Both the position numbers and the translations under genes were made by a program. The notes below the pieces were generated by a model. The model did not search any database and was not told the DNA's origin. It saw only the letters and a program-made list of their open reading frames with translations. This document shows, piece by piece, positions 21,501-31,224 of a stretch of 64,000 bases of DNA (its first letter is position 1; each line of letters starts with the position of its first letter). This DNA comes from Basidiobolus meristosporus CBS 931.73 (Eukaryota; Basidiobolomycota; Basidiobolomycetes; Basidiobolales; Basidiobolaceae), in the NCBI GenBank assembly GCA_002104905.1, contig MCFE01000051.1, forward strand, positions 1 to 64,000, in the 5' to 3' direction.

Positions 21501-22882
21501 TTCTTTCGAAGAATGGTTTGATATGTTTGTCAAGGTTCGGACTGTTGACATGAATTTTCGGCCAGAGCGTTGCGACTAATTTGGTGATATGCAGTATGCA
21601 ATGACGTTAGCGAACTTTAATCGTCAAGAAGAAGCATACGACCTTCTAAAAACAGTCGGCGAAGCCAATGTTTATTATCACCATGAGCCTACAAAAATTG
21701 CAATCAAGATGATCGTATTAGGTGAGCACTGGACAAACTCAATATGGCCTCATTCTAGATTCTAATGGTATGCCATCAACAGCAATTGCGTTACACTGTC
21801 ATAACAATGAGAAGGCGTGTGAGGTAGCCCGCTGGCTATGTAGTTACCACCCTTTCCATGATAACTCATACAAGATGTATTCTGCTGCCATGTCTAGGTT
21901 GGTATTATTTGTCCGTAGTTGGTTGAATGTTCACTCACTGTTCATTACTCTATGTAGTGGTACCTCAGCAACTTCTGTCTATGCTTCTGCCAATTCTCAG
22001 AAATATTTCTTGCGCCAAATCAAAGCCATGGACTCAAATGTTGATGGCTCCCGCGTTTTACAGCCAAACCTCCAAACCACTCCAAACACAACGGACCTGA
22101 AGGAGTCAGGAAAAGACGGTCCAGCTATCAATAAGCGCAACCCGTTACTACTGACATTATATGGGCACATCCTACATTGCGCTAGAAGCTATGTCCCAGC
22201 CATTGGTAAGCTACCTCACAAACAAGTATCCAATAAGCTATTTGAAACCCAACAGAATTTTCTAGGATACTATACACGAGCGTATACTTTGTCTCCTGAT
22301 GATCCATTGATTAGTTTGTCCCTGGGTCTTGCCTACATCCATAGAGCCATGCAAAGGCAAACTGACAACCGACATCTACAAATCATGCAAGTATGTTGAA
22401 GCCATCACCTGATTCATCAACCCAAAACTTGTTACTGAGGCAGCGGTTTTCCAGGGATTTACCTTTCTGTTTAAATATCACCAACTTCGTGAAGGGAGCC
22501 AAGAAGCAGAATACAATTTAGCCAGAGCTTTTCATCAATTAGGTAACTTATCTCGGTACGGTTTTAAAAAAACTCGACTCATTTCGTTCCCTAGGATTGT
22601 TTCATTTGGCCGTTCCTCATTATGAAAGAGTATTCACATTACCCTCTCTGCAGAAATCCATGGCAGGCTTAAGTATCGGGGTAAGTCTTGTTTGCATTCT
22701 GGGTAAAATCGCGCTTTATTTACAATACTTCCCAAAAGACAAACGGAGCTGAAATAGATCAAGAAGACGACCCCACCGATCTAAGCCGTGAAGCAGCCTA
22801 CAATTTGGCAAACATCTATACATCCTTCAGTGGGTCACCAGGCCTGGCGCAGCAGCTTCTCTATAAATATTGTACCATTTAA
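18515..22882 (+). CDS. TFC4: TFIIIC TPR subunit (TFC4/Sfc4/GTF3C3)
   Basis: Subunit of the RNA polymerase III factor that binds the A box and recruits TFIIIB. ATG at 18515 (MESTDSSKSFDQ). Acidic Ser-rich N-terminus (about residues 1-120), then NWEDVDSAIQEFRNDLK and the family hallmark GRTRKDPNLTPEIQRMLGEA leading into TPRs: KYTEAISTLQEIIRLSP, AWFTLGMIQEELGNEDKAL, GAIQQAIYCFSRAISADYHD, YADSGQLRKAIEGYKSILQY, and NDLNSAISFFEEALSHY. A central linker follows, then the second TPR array (AVEAIPEDLDNKIALAEIYE, ALELVIEG). The C-terminal TPRs include YYTRAYTLSPDDPLISLSLG, FHLAVPHYERV and REAAYNLANIY. The stop is at 22880-22882 after LLYKYCTI. There are about 15 short introns, so individual exon edges are approximate. 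Confidence 0.88.
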
Positions 22883-23342
22883 CAATGTCTATGGCGCTAG
22901 CATACAGAGTGGCCACACTAGAATTAGGATTTGAAGATTTCTATATTTAGTATCTTGTACACTAATATATAAAATATTAATACACACCAAGCAAAAAGAT
23001 CCACCCTCCAAGGCTTTAATAGCTTTGATCAGCTTCACCCGCAGTTTCCTGTTTGAGCAATAATACAATAATAAGGTGGCGAGAATTCACTCTCATGCAG
23101 CCCCCAATTTAATGCTCACTATTCCGTTCATGTTCTGGATAGGAAAAATATCCCTCTGAATATTCTTACACTCGCACACTTCTTAGAACCTAACAGGAGG
23201 TTGAATGGGTATCCATTCTACCCAGATTTAACCACCAACTTCGCCATACCACTCCATTTTTGTTCTTCCTGTTGGAAACTGTAATTATTGTTAATTTTGG
23301 TGCACATTTGGAGGTTTTTTTGCTGCTCCGTTACCTTCGAAT
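22883..23342. other. Intergenic region between TFC4 and the UPF0658 gene
   Basis: 460 bp in tandem orientation. AT-rich start (3' UTR of TFC4, with a TATTAATA-like poly(A) context near 22975) and promoter of the next gene. No other feature seen. Confidence 0.5.
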
Positions 23343-24774
23343 ATGCCTGACTCATCTAAGCAGACTGCCGGTGACTCACTCTCAAACCTCAATGGTGACA
23401 TATACTCAGTGGGAGGTCTTGCTGTTAATCCCAAGAAAAAACCAGCCTGGGTAAGAGGATATGTGCGATTTCGATACTGAACAATCTGCCTAACTCGCCT
23501 GCCACACTAGATTCCCAGCTCCACCTGGTCACGAGTAGCCGTGCTGGTCGCTGCGTTACAAGGAATCGCAGTAACTGCACTTGAAATAGTTATCACAGTA
23601 AATCGACTTCGATTGGACATCAACGACGAGTACAACAGCATTATCATCTACCACGTAATTATGATGGCTGCCCAACTCTTCGCCTTCATTCTCTGCTGGG
23701 AGGCCGTAAGTAGTGGTTCACCTTGCATCCCCTTGTAAGCGGGTAACTAACAAACTATCCAGATGGTACACAAAAACACCATCCAAGCCATCGCATTTAC
23801 AATCTTCAACTACATTTTGCTTGGGTTTAGTGTGATCTTGTACCTAAAGTATCGATCCATACAGGCACCAGAGGGGCTCTTTGAGGATACTCGATTACTT
23901 GACTTGGCCGTAATCATAGTGATCACTTCATGCTCGGTTGCGTTCACCGGATTGACTTGGGAGATTTACAAGGAGTTTGGCTGGAAGATATTCAAACGCC
24001 TCGGAGCCAACCTGGAGATTCGCCGTAAGAGGTATCGCAAGTTTTGCGCCAGAGGATGTGTATCTGACTGGATATTATTAGGGATGTATAAAGCATACCA
24101 GATCCTGTTGACTCTGCTCAAATTAGACGTATTCTTCTTCATCGGATACTCCGTCCAGTTGGCCACGTTGGTGTATAACAGCGATGATGTCGAGACTTGG
24201 ATCCAACTTACTGTCGCTATTCCTGGCAGTGTAGTCCTCTTGGCGCTGGCTTTCTATGGGGTAAGTTGAGGGAATTCATGCTGTACGGGTCTTGTTGCTC
24301 ACATGGGAGAACTCTTAGCTTCACAAAGAAAAGAAACTCTTCATGTATATCTTTATGGCATGTCTTGCCTTGGTGATCGTGTATTGCATCTACAAGTTCG
24401 TGAAGATGTACCAACCAGACAATCGGTTCGCAAATTCCAGAGAATACTTGACTTTCTTCAGTAAGTAGGATTGCCAATGTGGCCCGTATGTACCTTATCC
24501 TAACAACTCTGATCCCTGCAGACATCACAACCATCATACTGATCATAACGACCATGGTAAATACTTGGATATGCTGCACCAATTTTGGTAAAGGGCTTCG
24601 TGAACAAAGCAAGTAGACCACTGCCTCTCATCTAATGAACGATTTGCTAACCATGTCCACGACATAGTCGAGGCTTACGACGAACGTAGAAACTCCACTA
24701 GCCCGAGACTTTCTCAGGGCGCGCAAATGATCCGTGAATCTGGATGCAATTCTGAGCGTTGGGAAATCGATTGA
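23343..24774 (+). CDS. UPF0658 Golgi membrane protein
   Basis: Fungal multi-pass membrane protein family, located in the Golgi in fission yeast; molecular role unknown. ATG at 23343 (MPDSSKQTAGDSL). About seven membrane spans follow: VAVLVAALQGIAVTALEIVI, VIMMAAQLFAFILCW, AIAFTIFNYILLGFSVILYL, LAVIIVITSCSVAFTGL, LDVFFFIGYSVQLATLVY, VAIPGSVVLLALAFYG, and MYIFMACLALVIVYCIYKF, with a last hydrophobic run ITTIILIITTMV. Cytoplasmic features include a basic loop (RRKRYRKFCARG) and the signature MYQPDNRFANSREYLTFF. Tail: VEAYDERRNSTSPRLSQG, stop at 24774. Six introns, 50-90 nt. It converges on the J-protein gene with only 96 bp between stops. Confidence 0.85.
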
Positions 24775-24870
24775 TTGCCCATTCACTCAAAGGCAATAGG
24801 CCCAATCTGTAAATAGTATATTCACTCTCACCTCTATACGCCAAGCACTCTGCTCGCTCTCTCTCTCTCC

Positions 24871-25722
24871 TCAAAACGTCAATAATTTATTAGGATTCAT
24901 TGGTTTGGGTTGAAGATTTGAATCACCCCAAGTGGAATAGGGCTTCATCAAATTCTGATGAATATCCGAGAGGTGGTGATGCTTAAACTCAATAAACTTC
25001 TCATATTTTTGGATATTCTCAATATCTTGCGAATGAAGCCAGTGCTCTATCGAGGGTGTCACAAAGTATCGAACGTGATGGCCTTCGGTGAACCGCTCTG
25101 CTGTAAACTCCCCGGACGGCGAATATCTGAAATCTGGGTAGTCGTTGGTTTCTTCAAAGAAACACTGAAAGAGTATGCAGAAAAGGATGATCAAGAACGG
25201 CAGAAACGATACGAAATGGAAACGTGACCTTGACATTCCTAGAATAAACCGGTATGTTAGATGCTCGTGTTCCCTTGATGTCCATGTATCGCTTGATATT
25301 TACTTGGATCGCTTTGTAGTCCGGTTGCTTCACGCCCAGCACCATATAAATCATAGTTTCGCCGAGCATTTTCTTCGACAAGAACAGAGTATGCCTTCGA
25401 TACGACTGGAATTTACCGTTAGCTTTGGACGCGGCGAGTTGATAACAGTCACTCTACCTTTGAAAGCCTCCTCTGCTTTTGAAGAGGGGTTTTTGTCAGG
25501 GTGTAATATCAGCGCCAACTAAGAGTCCGATTTTCTGTTAGCCGTATAGTAGAGCGTGAGGGTAAAGTTTGGGGGTAGAGCGAAACCAACCTTTTTATAC
25601 GCGCGTTTGATCTGTAAAGTGCTTGAGTCTTTGGAGATGTCGAGCACGGTGTAGTATTCGGTAGGGAAATCCAAGATCCGCCTTAGGGCCTCTTCTGGCC
25701 CTTTCTCCATTGAATCGGGCAT
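24871..25722 (-). CDS. ER J-domain protein, DNAJB12/Hlj1-like, with DUF1977
   Basis: Hsp40 co-chaperone anchored in the ER with the J domain facing the cytosol, involved in quality control. ATG at 25722 (MPDSMEKGPEEAL). J domain: FPTEYYTVLDISKDSS, QIKRAYKK, intron, LALILHPDKNPSSKAEEAF (HPD tripeptide intact), intron, VEENARRNYDLYGAGRE. After another intron comes one membrane segment (FHFVSFLPFLIILFCILF) and a C-terminal domain with DYPDFRYSPSGEFTAERFT and HHVRYFV, the DUF1977 pattern of the DNAJB12/14 family. Stop at 24871. The Gly/Phe linker is short and the donor of the last intron is inferred. Confidence 0.85.
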
Positions 25723-26213
25723 GTTCGATTTGTACTAGAGGTAACAACCAATGTGGCAGCTTTTGCTGAAAATATATCGCTTAGCTTTCCATGGAAAACA
25801 TGCTATTTTGTCTTCAAACGTATCAAAGAGTGATTGCCAAGACCAAGGTAGGCCGCAGCCAACCTTAGCATTGAGTGAGATTGAATTCAACCCTAACCCT
25901 ACAATGCAGGATCACATGAGTAATAATCCTTGTTTAAAAAATACCCAACTTAAGCGATTCGGACGGAGCGGGAAACCCCAAAATGCAACAGCAATGAAAA
26001 CTCACCTATCCCCAAAGGAATTTTACTTCCCCAAATATGAGTGACATTTCTGAGGATTTGTTATATCACAATCATACAATTCTGATACCCCCAGAAGCCT
26101 AAGGGACCCCGCAATATTTTTGTAGTGGTGCTATTCTTATATCAAAAAGTACATCTTGAACCGCTTTGTGAAGCTTAGCTCCGTTTCTCTAAACTCAGTA
26201 AACCTTATCAAAC
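25723..26213. promoter_or_regulatory. Divergent intergenic region, J-protein / QCR10
   Basis: About 490 bp between opposed starts. It contains a telomere-repeat-like telo-box (AACCCTAACCCTA) at about 25890-25902. An open frame at 25751-26044 (+) has no recognisable content and is not called a gene. Confidence 0.45.
25890..25902 (+). promoter_or_regulatory. Telo-box-like motif (AACCCTAACCCTA)
   Basis: Two perfect copies of the CCCTAA telomere hexamer in a divergent promoter region, about 310 bp upstream of QCR10. Such boxes serve as binding sites for Myb-type telobox proteins upstream of some fungal and plant genes. It is too short to count as an interstitial telomere. Confidence 0.4.
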
Positions 26214-26498
26214 ATGGCCCTTCCTCACTACAAGCCTCAACCCAGTTTCGCCGGAGTCACCCCTGAAACTCTCGTTAGAGTGTAAGTTTGGAATCGTCAC
26301 TTTGATTGAGCCAGTATTAATGACTGCATTCCCTGTAGTACACCATCTCTTCTCAAGTGGGGAGTCGCCCTTGGTGCTGCCGCATTCCTCTTTGTTGATC
26401 AAGTTCCCCTTGTCCGCAACCAACTTGTTAAGCTTCCAGTGGTTGGTGCCTACTGGCACCGTTATGACATCGCTCAACCTCAAGAAGATAGCGAATAA
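26214..26498 (+). CDS. QCR10: Cytochrome bc1 complex subunit 10 (QCR10)
   Basis: Small single-span accessory subunit of mitochondrial complex III. Two exons (26214-26281 and 26339-26498) give 75 residues, the usual size. Start MALPHYKPQPSFAGVTPETL; the membrane helix is WGVALGAAAFLFVDQVPLV, followed by the family pattern RNQLVKLPVVGAYWHRYD (compare the common iPxvr...iPvvGxyf pattern). Intron 57 nt, phase 2. Expected in the inner mitochondrial membrane. Confidence 0.85.
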
Positions 26499-26838
26499 GG
26501 GATTTTTTGACACTCTACCCTAGAATAGCGTTAGTCATAGTTCTCTCTCGCCTCGCCTGAATTATTCGTTCTTCTTATCGTTCACAAAGCTCATAACACA
26601 TCACCACATGTTTCCTTCGTAAAATAAATCCTCATTGACACCAGATAACTTGGCCATTGAATATCGGTTGAATATGACTGAGTGCCGTATGAATGATGAT
26701 GTTCCCGCACTTGATGCTGTGGACCAATCAGGGGATGGGATCGGGTGTTGCAGCATATTGAAAAATTTTTAGATTTGTGATAGAAATAAGCACTTGCGCT
26801 TCTTCGGTCTTCACACTTGTCAATCACTACTAGTAAAA

Positions 26839-27099
26839 ATGGGAGGTCGCGCTGCTTGGAAAGGTCCTTTTTTTGTCAATTTCCCCAATCTCCGTGAGGC
26901 TTTAGCTACCAACGTGCCCATCAAGACCCACGCTCGTGCCTGCACCATCCTCCCCTCCTTCGTTGGTGTGAAGTTCTTGGTTCACAACGGAAAGGATTTC
27001 CTGCCTGTCAAAGTAACCGAAGAAATGGTTGGTCACAAACTCGGCGAATTCTCCCACACCAGAAAGCGCTTCTCTTATCGCCAGACCAAGAACAAATAG
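26839..27099 (+). CDS. RSM19: Mitochondrial ribosomal protein uS19m (Rsm19)
   Basis: Bacterial-type S19 of the mitochondrial small subunit. Single exon, 86 residues. Start [15 protein letters not shown] keeps the KGPF motif. The core reads [20 protein letters not shown], then [20 protein letters not shown], then [11 protein letters not shown], matching S19 closely (HNG, [13 protein letters not shown]). The upstream part of the same frame to 26794 is not needed. Starts directly at a conserved Met after TAGTAAAA. Confidence 0.95.
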   Translation: MGGRAAWKGPFFVNFPNLREALATNVPIKTHARACTILPSFVGVKFLVHNGKDFLPVKVTEEMVGHKLGEFSHTRKRFSYRQTKNK

Positions 27100-27525
27100 G
27101 TGAACTCGTCAAAGTTCCTTCTAGATATTACATTTGCATCTTCCTACACATCATGATAAACTCAACGCAATATAACATCCAAACTGTTGCCAGTACAAAT
27201 AATATACCTCCATTTAATTACGTCGTTTAACATGCATGCTTGGCTTTAAGCAGAGTGATAAGCAATCCGGATAGGTAGTCACATGCTGGAGTCCGACCTG
27301 CTTGATTCTGGTTTATTCGAAGTCTAGAGTGTTGGGCCCATGATTGTTTCTATTGGATTCTAGATTGGAAGTGACCTTGAACTGGTGAGTAAATGTTTAG
27401 CTCAATACAGGCGGTGTTACACTCGATACATGACAAGGTGCAATATAAATGGATACATGACAAGGTGCTATATAAATGGTCCCGCATCAGCAAATTGCAA
27501 CCGCATATACAGTTAAAGCTTTACC
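27100..27525. promoter_or_regulatory. Upstream region of the 169-residue ORF, with duplicated TATA unit
   Basis: 426 bp. A 27-bp unit (starting GATACATGACAAGGTGC and ending in ATATAAATG) is repeated head to tail at 27425-27451 and 27452-27478, so the promoter carries two TATA boxes about 50-80 bp before the ATG at 27526. Confidence 0.6.
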
Positions 27526-28035
27526 ATGTTTCTTGGCAGTACTGGAACATTGGAGGCATTCCGCCGCTCCTTTCTAATGGGAATTGCCGAGGTGCCTAGC
27601 CTATTTCAGCGCCAGCGCTTTCTGGCCTCTCGTTTTGCTTGGAAAAAGTCCAGCAACCTCGTGCAACTGCTGACCGCGCGCTTCCTGCTAATGGACAAGC
27701 CGTATTGGCGAGAAGACCAGTTGCGAAATTGGCATATCTCTGAACATAGCGGCCATCTCAAAAGGGACTCAGCCTTGGAGCCGTACTCCCTTATCCATCA
27801 AAGGTTCTTTGAAGATATTGTGAATGACCGCACCGTTGTTTCTATAGCACCCGAGGACGTTAAGCTCCCATCGCCTTATAACATTTACTTTTTGTCAACA
27901 CCAACACCCTGTCCTCAATCCAATATCTCTCCTAAATCTCTGCGCTTGACATCCGTCGAGTCTGACTCGGTTGTTAACCAGAAAACCGACCAGTCTGATT
28001 CTCAGCAAGCAGTATCGATTGCGATCAACTCCTAA
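27526..28035 (+). CDS. Hypothetical protein, 169 residues
   Basis: Single open frame, ATG at 27526 in context TTACCATGT, downstream of two good TATA boxes. The N-terminal third is basic and lacks acids until residue 10 (MFLGSTGTLEAFRRSFLMG), then PSLFQRQRFLASRFAWKKSS, which could act as a mitochondrial targeting or amphipathic segment. The middle has WREDQLRNWHISEHSGHL and PYSLIHQRFFEDIVNDRTVV; the C-terminal 40 residues are Ser/Gln/Asn-rich and probably disordered. I recognise no family. Its promoter, clean length and good position between genes support it being real. Confidence 0.55.
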   Translation: MFLGSTGTLEAFRRSFLMGIAEVPSLFQRQRFLASRFAWKKSSNLVQLLTARFLLMDKPYWREDQLRNWHISEHSGHLKRDSALEPYSLIHQRFFEDIVNDRTVVSIAPEDVKLPSPYNIYFLSTPTPCPQSNISPKSLRLTSVESDSVVNQKTDQSDSQQAVSIAINS

Positions 28036-28343
28036 TCCGCACAGAATCATTAAACAGATTCCACATTTTTTGTTTACATTTGTACAGCGCTTTGCTTATA
28101 ATCCTAGATGCATAATAAATCGCAACGACTTAATTGACTCAGATGCGTAGTCCAGACTTCCCGATGGAAGAATGCATGGAATATATTTTGTGCATCAATG
28201 GATTTCATTTAGCCGAAGGCTACCATAATCCGTCTCCATCGACCCATGTCTATGGATTTATGCTAACGATACGATCATCTGGTTATTTGTAGCAAAGCTA
28301 CCGTAGTTACGCTTCACCCAGAAAGTGTATCTTCCCTTAGATT
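28036..28343. other. Intergenic region before the GDP-fucose synthase gene
   Basis: 308 bp in tandem orientation, AT-rich at first, with no motif I can name. Confidence 0.45.
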
Positions 28344-29485
<1,142 letters not shown>

Positions 29486-29651
29486 ATATACCAGTCGAAT
29501 AAACGATGATCCATAATATTCAAGCATGAGACCTTAACAAATCTCAATTTTATTGTATCAAATTTGTGGTGCGATCCTTGAACCATTTTGTGTTTGCTTC
29601 CTGATTACCTCGACAAAGTATTCGTGGGAGGAGGAATAACTGTGGGGATCT

Positions 29652-30370
29652 CTAAGCGAGAAGAGAGTCCTTCTTGGCTTGGATGCGCTCGGCACGACGT
29701 TCACGAGCAGCCTTGGCCTTGAGACGGTGAGCCTCAGCTTGGTCAGCGATGAGCTTAGCTCTGAGCTTCTCGGCCTTAGCCTTGTGGATGAACTCCATCA
29801 AGACACGCTTGTTCTTGAAAACGTTACCTTTGGATTTCATGTAGAGAGAGTGGTACAAGTGCTTGTCGATCTTGCCGGATTCACGGTACTTTCTCAACAT
29901 ACGACGCAAGACACGTTGGCGGCGCATCCAGAGAACTTGGGTGGGCATACGGGCCTCAGCAGTACCTCTGCGCTTACCAGTGCCGGTGTGACGTCCCTTA
30001 CGCTTAGCGGCAAGCTTCTCGCGAACTCTGAAACGAGAGTGAACAACATTAGGCTTCTTAATGATAAGACCATCCTTGATGAGTTTACGGATGTTTTGGC
30101 CTGAAAAGGGTGGTTAGATGGGGTGTCAATTCGGAGCATGGAGGTTGGTATACTTACGAGAGTTGGCGTTGCCGATTTCGTTGACTTCGTTAGGGTCAAT
30201 CCAGACCTTTCTCTTACCACACTTGAGAACGCTAGCGGCCAAACGCTTCTGACTGCTCAAAGAAACCCTAAATCACGTAAGGGTCAGTTGTCTGCTAGCA
30301 CGGTGGGTCAGAAGGGATGCATCCATGGATGGTTGCATGAGAAACTGAGTTGGATTCATCGGACTTACAT
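29652..30370 (-). CDS. RPL19: 60S ribosomal protein L19 (eL19); start codon split by an intron
   Basis: Large-subunit ribosomal protein. The body is unambiguous: [68 protein letters not shown], then [20 protein letters not shown] and a long basic C-terminal helix ending at 29652. The first exon ends ...AAAAAT at 30369 with GTAAGT following. Exon 2 starts at 30267 with GGTTTCTTTGAGCAG. The initiator ATG is therefore A-T joined to G across a 101-nt intron, giving [11 protein letters not shown]. There is no other in-frame Met before QKRLA. A second intron follows NANSR. It converges on the GDP-fucose gene. Confidence 0.95.
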
Positions 30371-30612
30371 TTTTACTAGAGCAACCTGTCAGGGAATATA
30401 GGAAGAAAAGAGAAGGAAAATCCCATCACAACTCATTGATAGATTTAATTCCCTTTCTTTTGCCCTAACGATGGTGATTGGCTGTGATCCAGGGGGTGTC
30501 CCCATCCATCATTCATGCTAGCAACCCGACTAAATTTGGTGAAATTTTGTACCGATGGTTGTATGCTAGAAATTGACCAACTGCACCAAGTCGCTTCATT
30601 TCGTTTGACACC
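30371..30612. promoter_or_regulatory. Bidirectional promoter, RPL19 / DUF4748-like gene
   Basis: 242 bp between opposed 5' ends. Contains a GATTGG (inverted CCAAT) at about 30476. No TATA box obvious. Confidence 0.4.
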
Positions 30613-30988
30613 ATGTTGAATTCACCTAAATCCATTATGTATTGCTGGTATGTTTGCTTGTTATTTTTGTCAGGTGTGGATTTGCTTCGGTTGAACTGAC
30701 CCAATTATAACTTTCCCTACACCACAGGGCTGCTCTGGCCGTTGGTAAAGATTTTATGCTTCCTCACTTTCAGTCGATGCTGTGTTAATTTGTCAGGTTC
30801 TTCCTAAGCGGCTGGCGGTGGTTACTACATCGCAAAGAGAGAAATCGATGCTTCCCGTCGTGACAAGGCGATTGCTTCCCGTGCGACTAATCGCGCCAAC
30901 CTTGATGGTAAGTTTCCTCTAGACGCACCTCGCTGTTGGCTTGCTTGTGCTTATTCATATATTATCCACGGTAGCCGGAAAGGCATAA
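30613..30988 (+). CDS. Small (54-residue) DUF4748-like membrane/mitochondrial protein
   Basis: Found only by splicing: exons 30613-30647 (35 nt), 30728-30744 (17 nt), 30809-30907 (99 nt) and 30975-30988 (14 nt) join to 55 codons in one frame. Product starts MLNSPKSIMYC, then WAALAVAAGGGYYIAKREID, then ASRRDKAIASRATN and ends in NLDAGKA. The small hydrophobic segment followed by GGYY...REID and a basic tail resembles the fungal DUF4748 family, probably mitochondrial; function unknown. One acceptor is AAG (30806-30808), because the nearby GTCAG acceptor would put a stop in frame. The very short exons make the N-terminus less sure. Confidence 0.6.
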
Positions 30989-31224
30989 GAATATCAGCCC
31001 CCTTTGGCATTGACTCGAACGAGCAAACAGCACGCTTTTCGCGAATGTATCTCTAATAAAGTCAATATCCAGCACATCTTTCTAAAATGATGTAATTTTT
31101 CTCGGGGTCCGGCAACCCGGATTTTGATGGTGTCGGTTGGTGTTTATTGAAATTCTGCCTGGATGATGGACAGAGATGCAATGGGAATGATGTCTATATG
31201 CTCTTGGATCAGAAGGGTGCGGAG
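30989..31224. other. Convergent intergenic gap
   Basis: 236 bp between the stop of the DUF4748-like gene (+) and the stop of the PPR gene (-). Contains AATAAAG near 31057. Nothing else seen. Confidence 0.5.

Noticed and set aside
25751-26044. 97-codon open frame between the J-protein and QCR10 genes
   Set aside because: Occupies a divergent promoter with a telobox, no domain, poor coding character.
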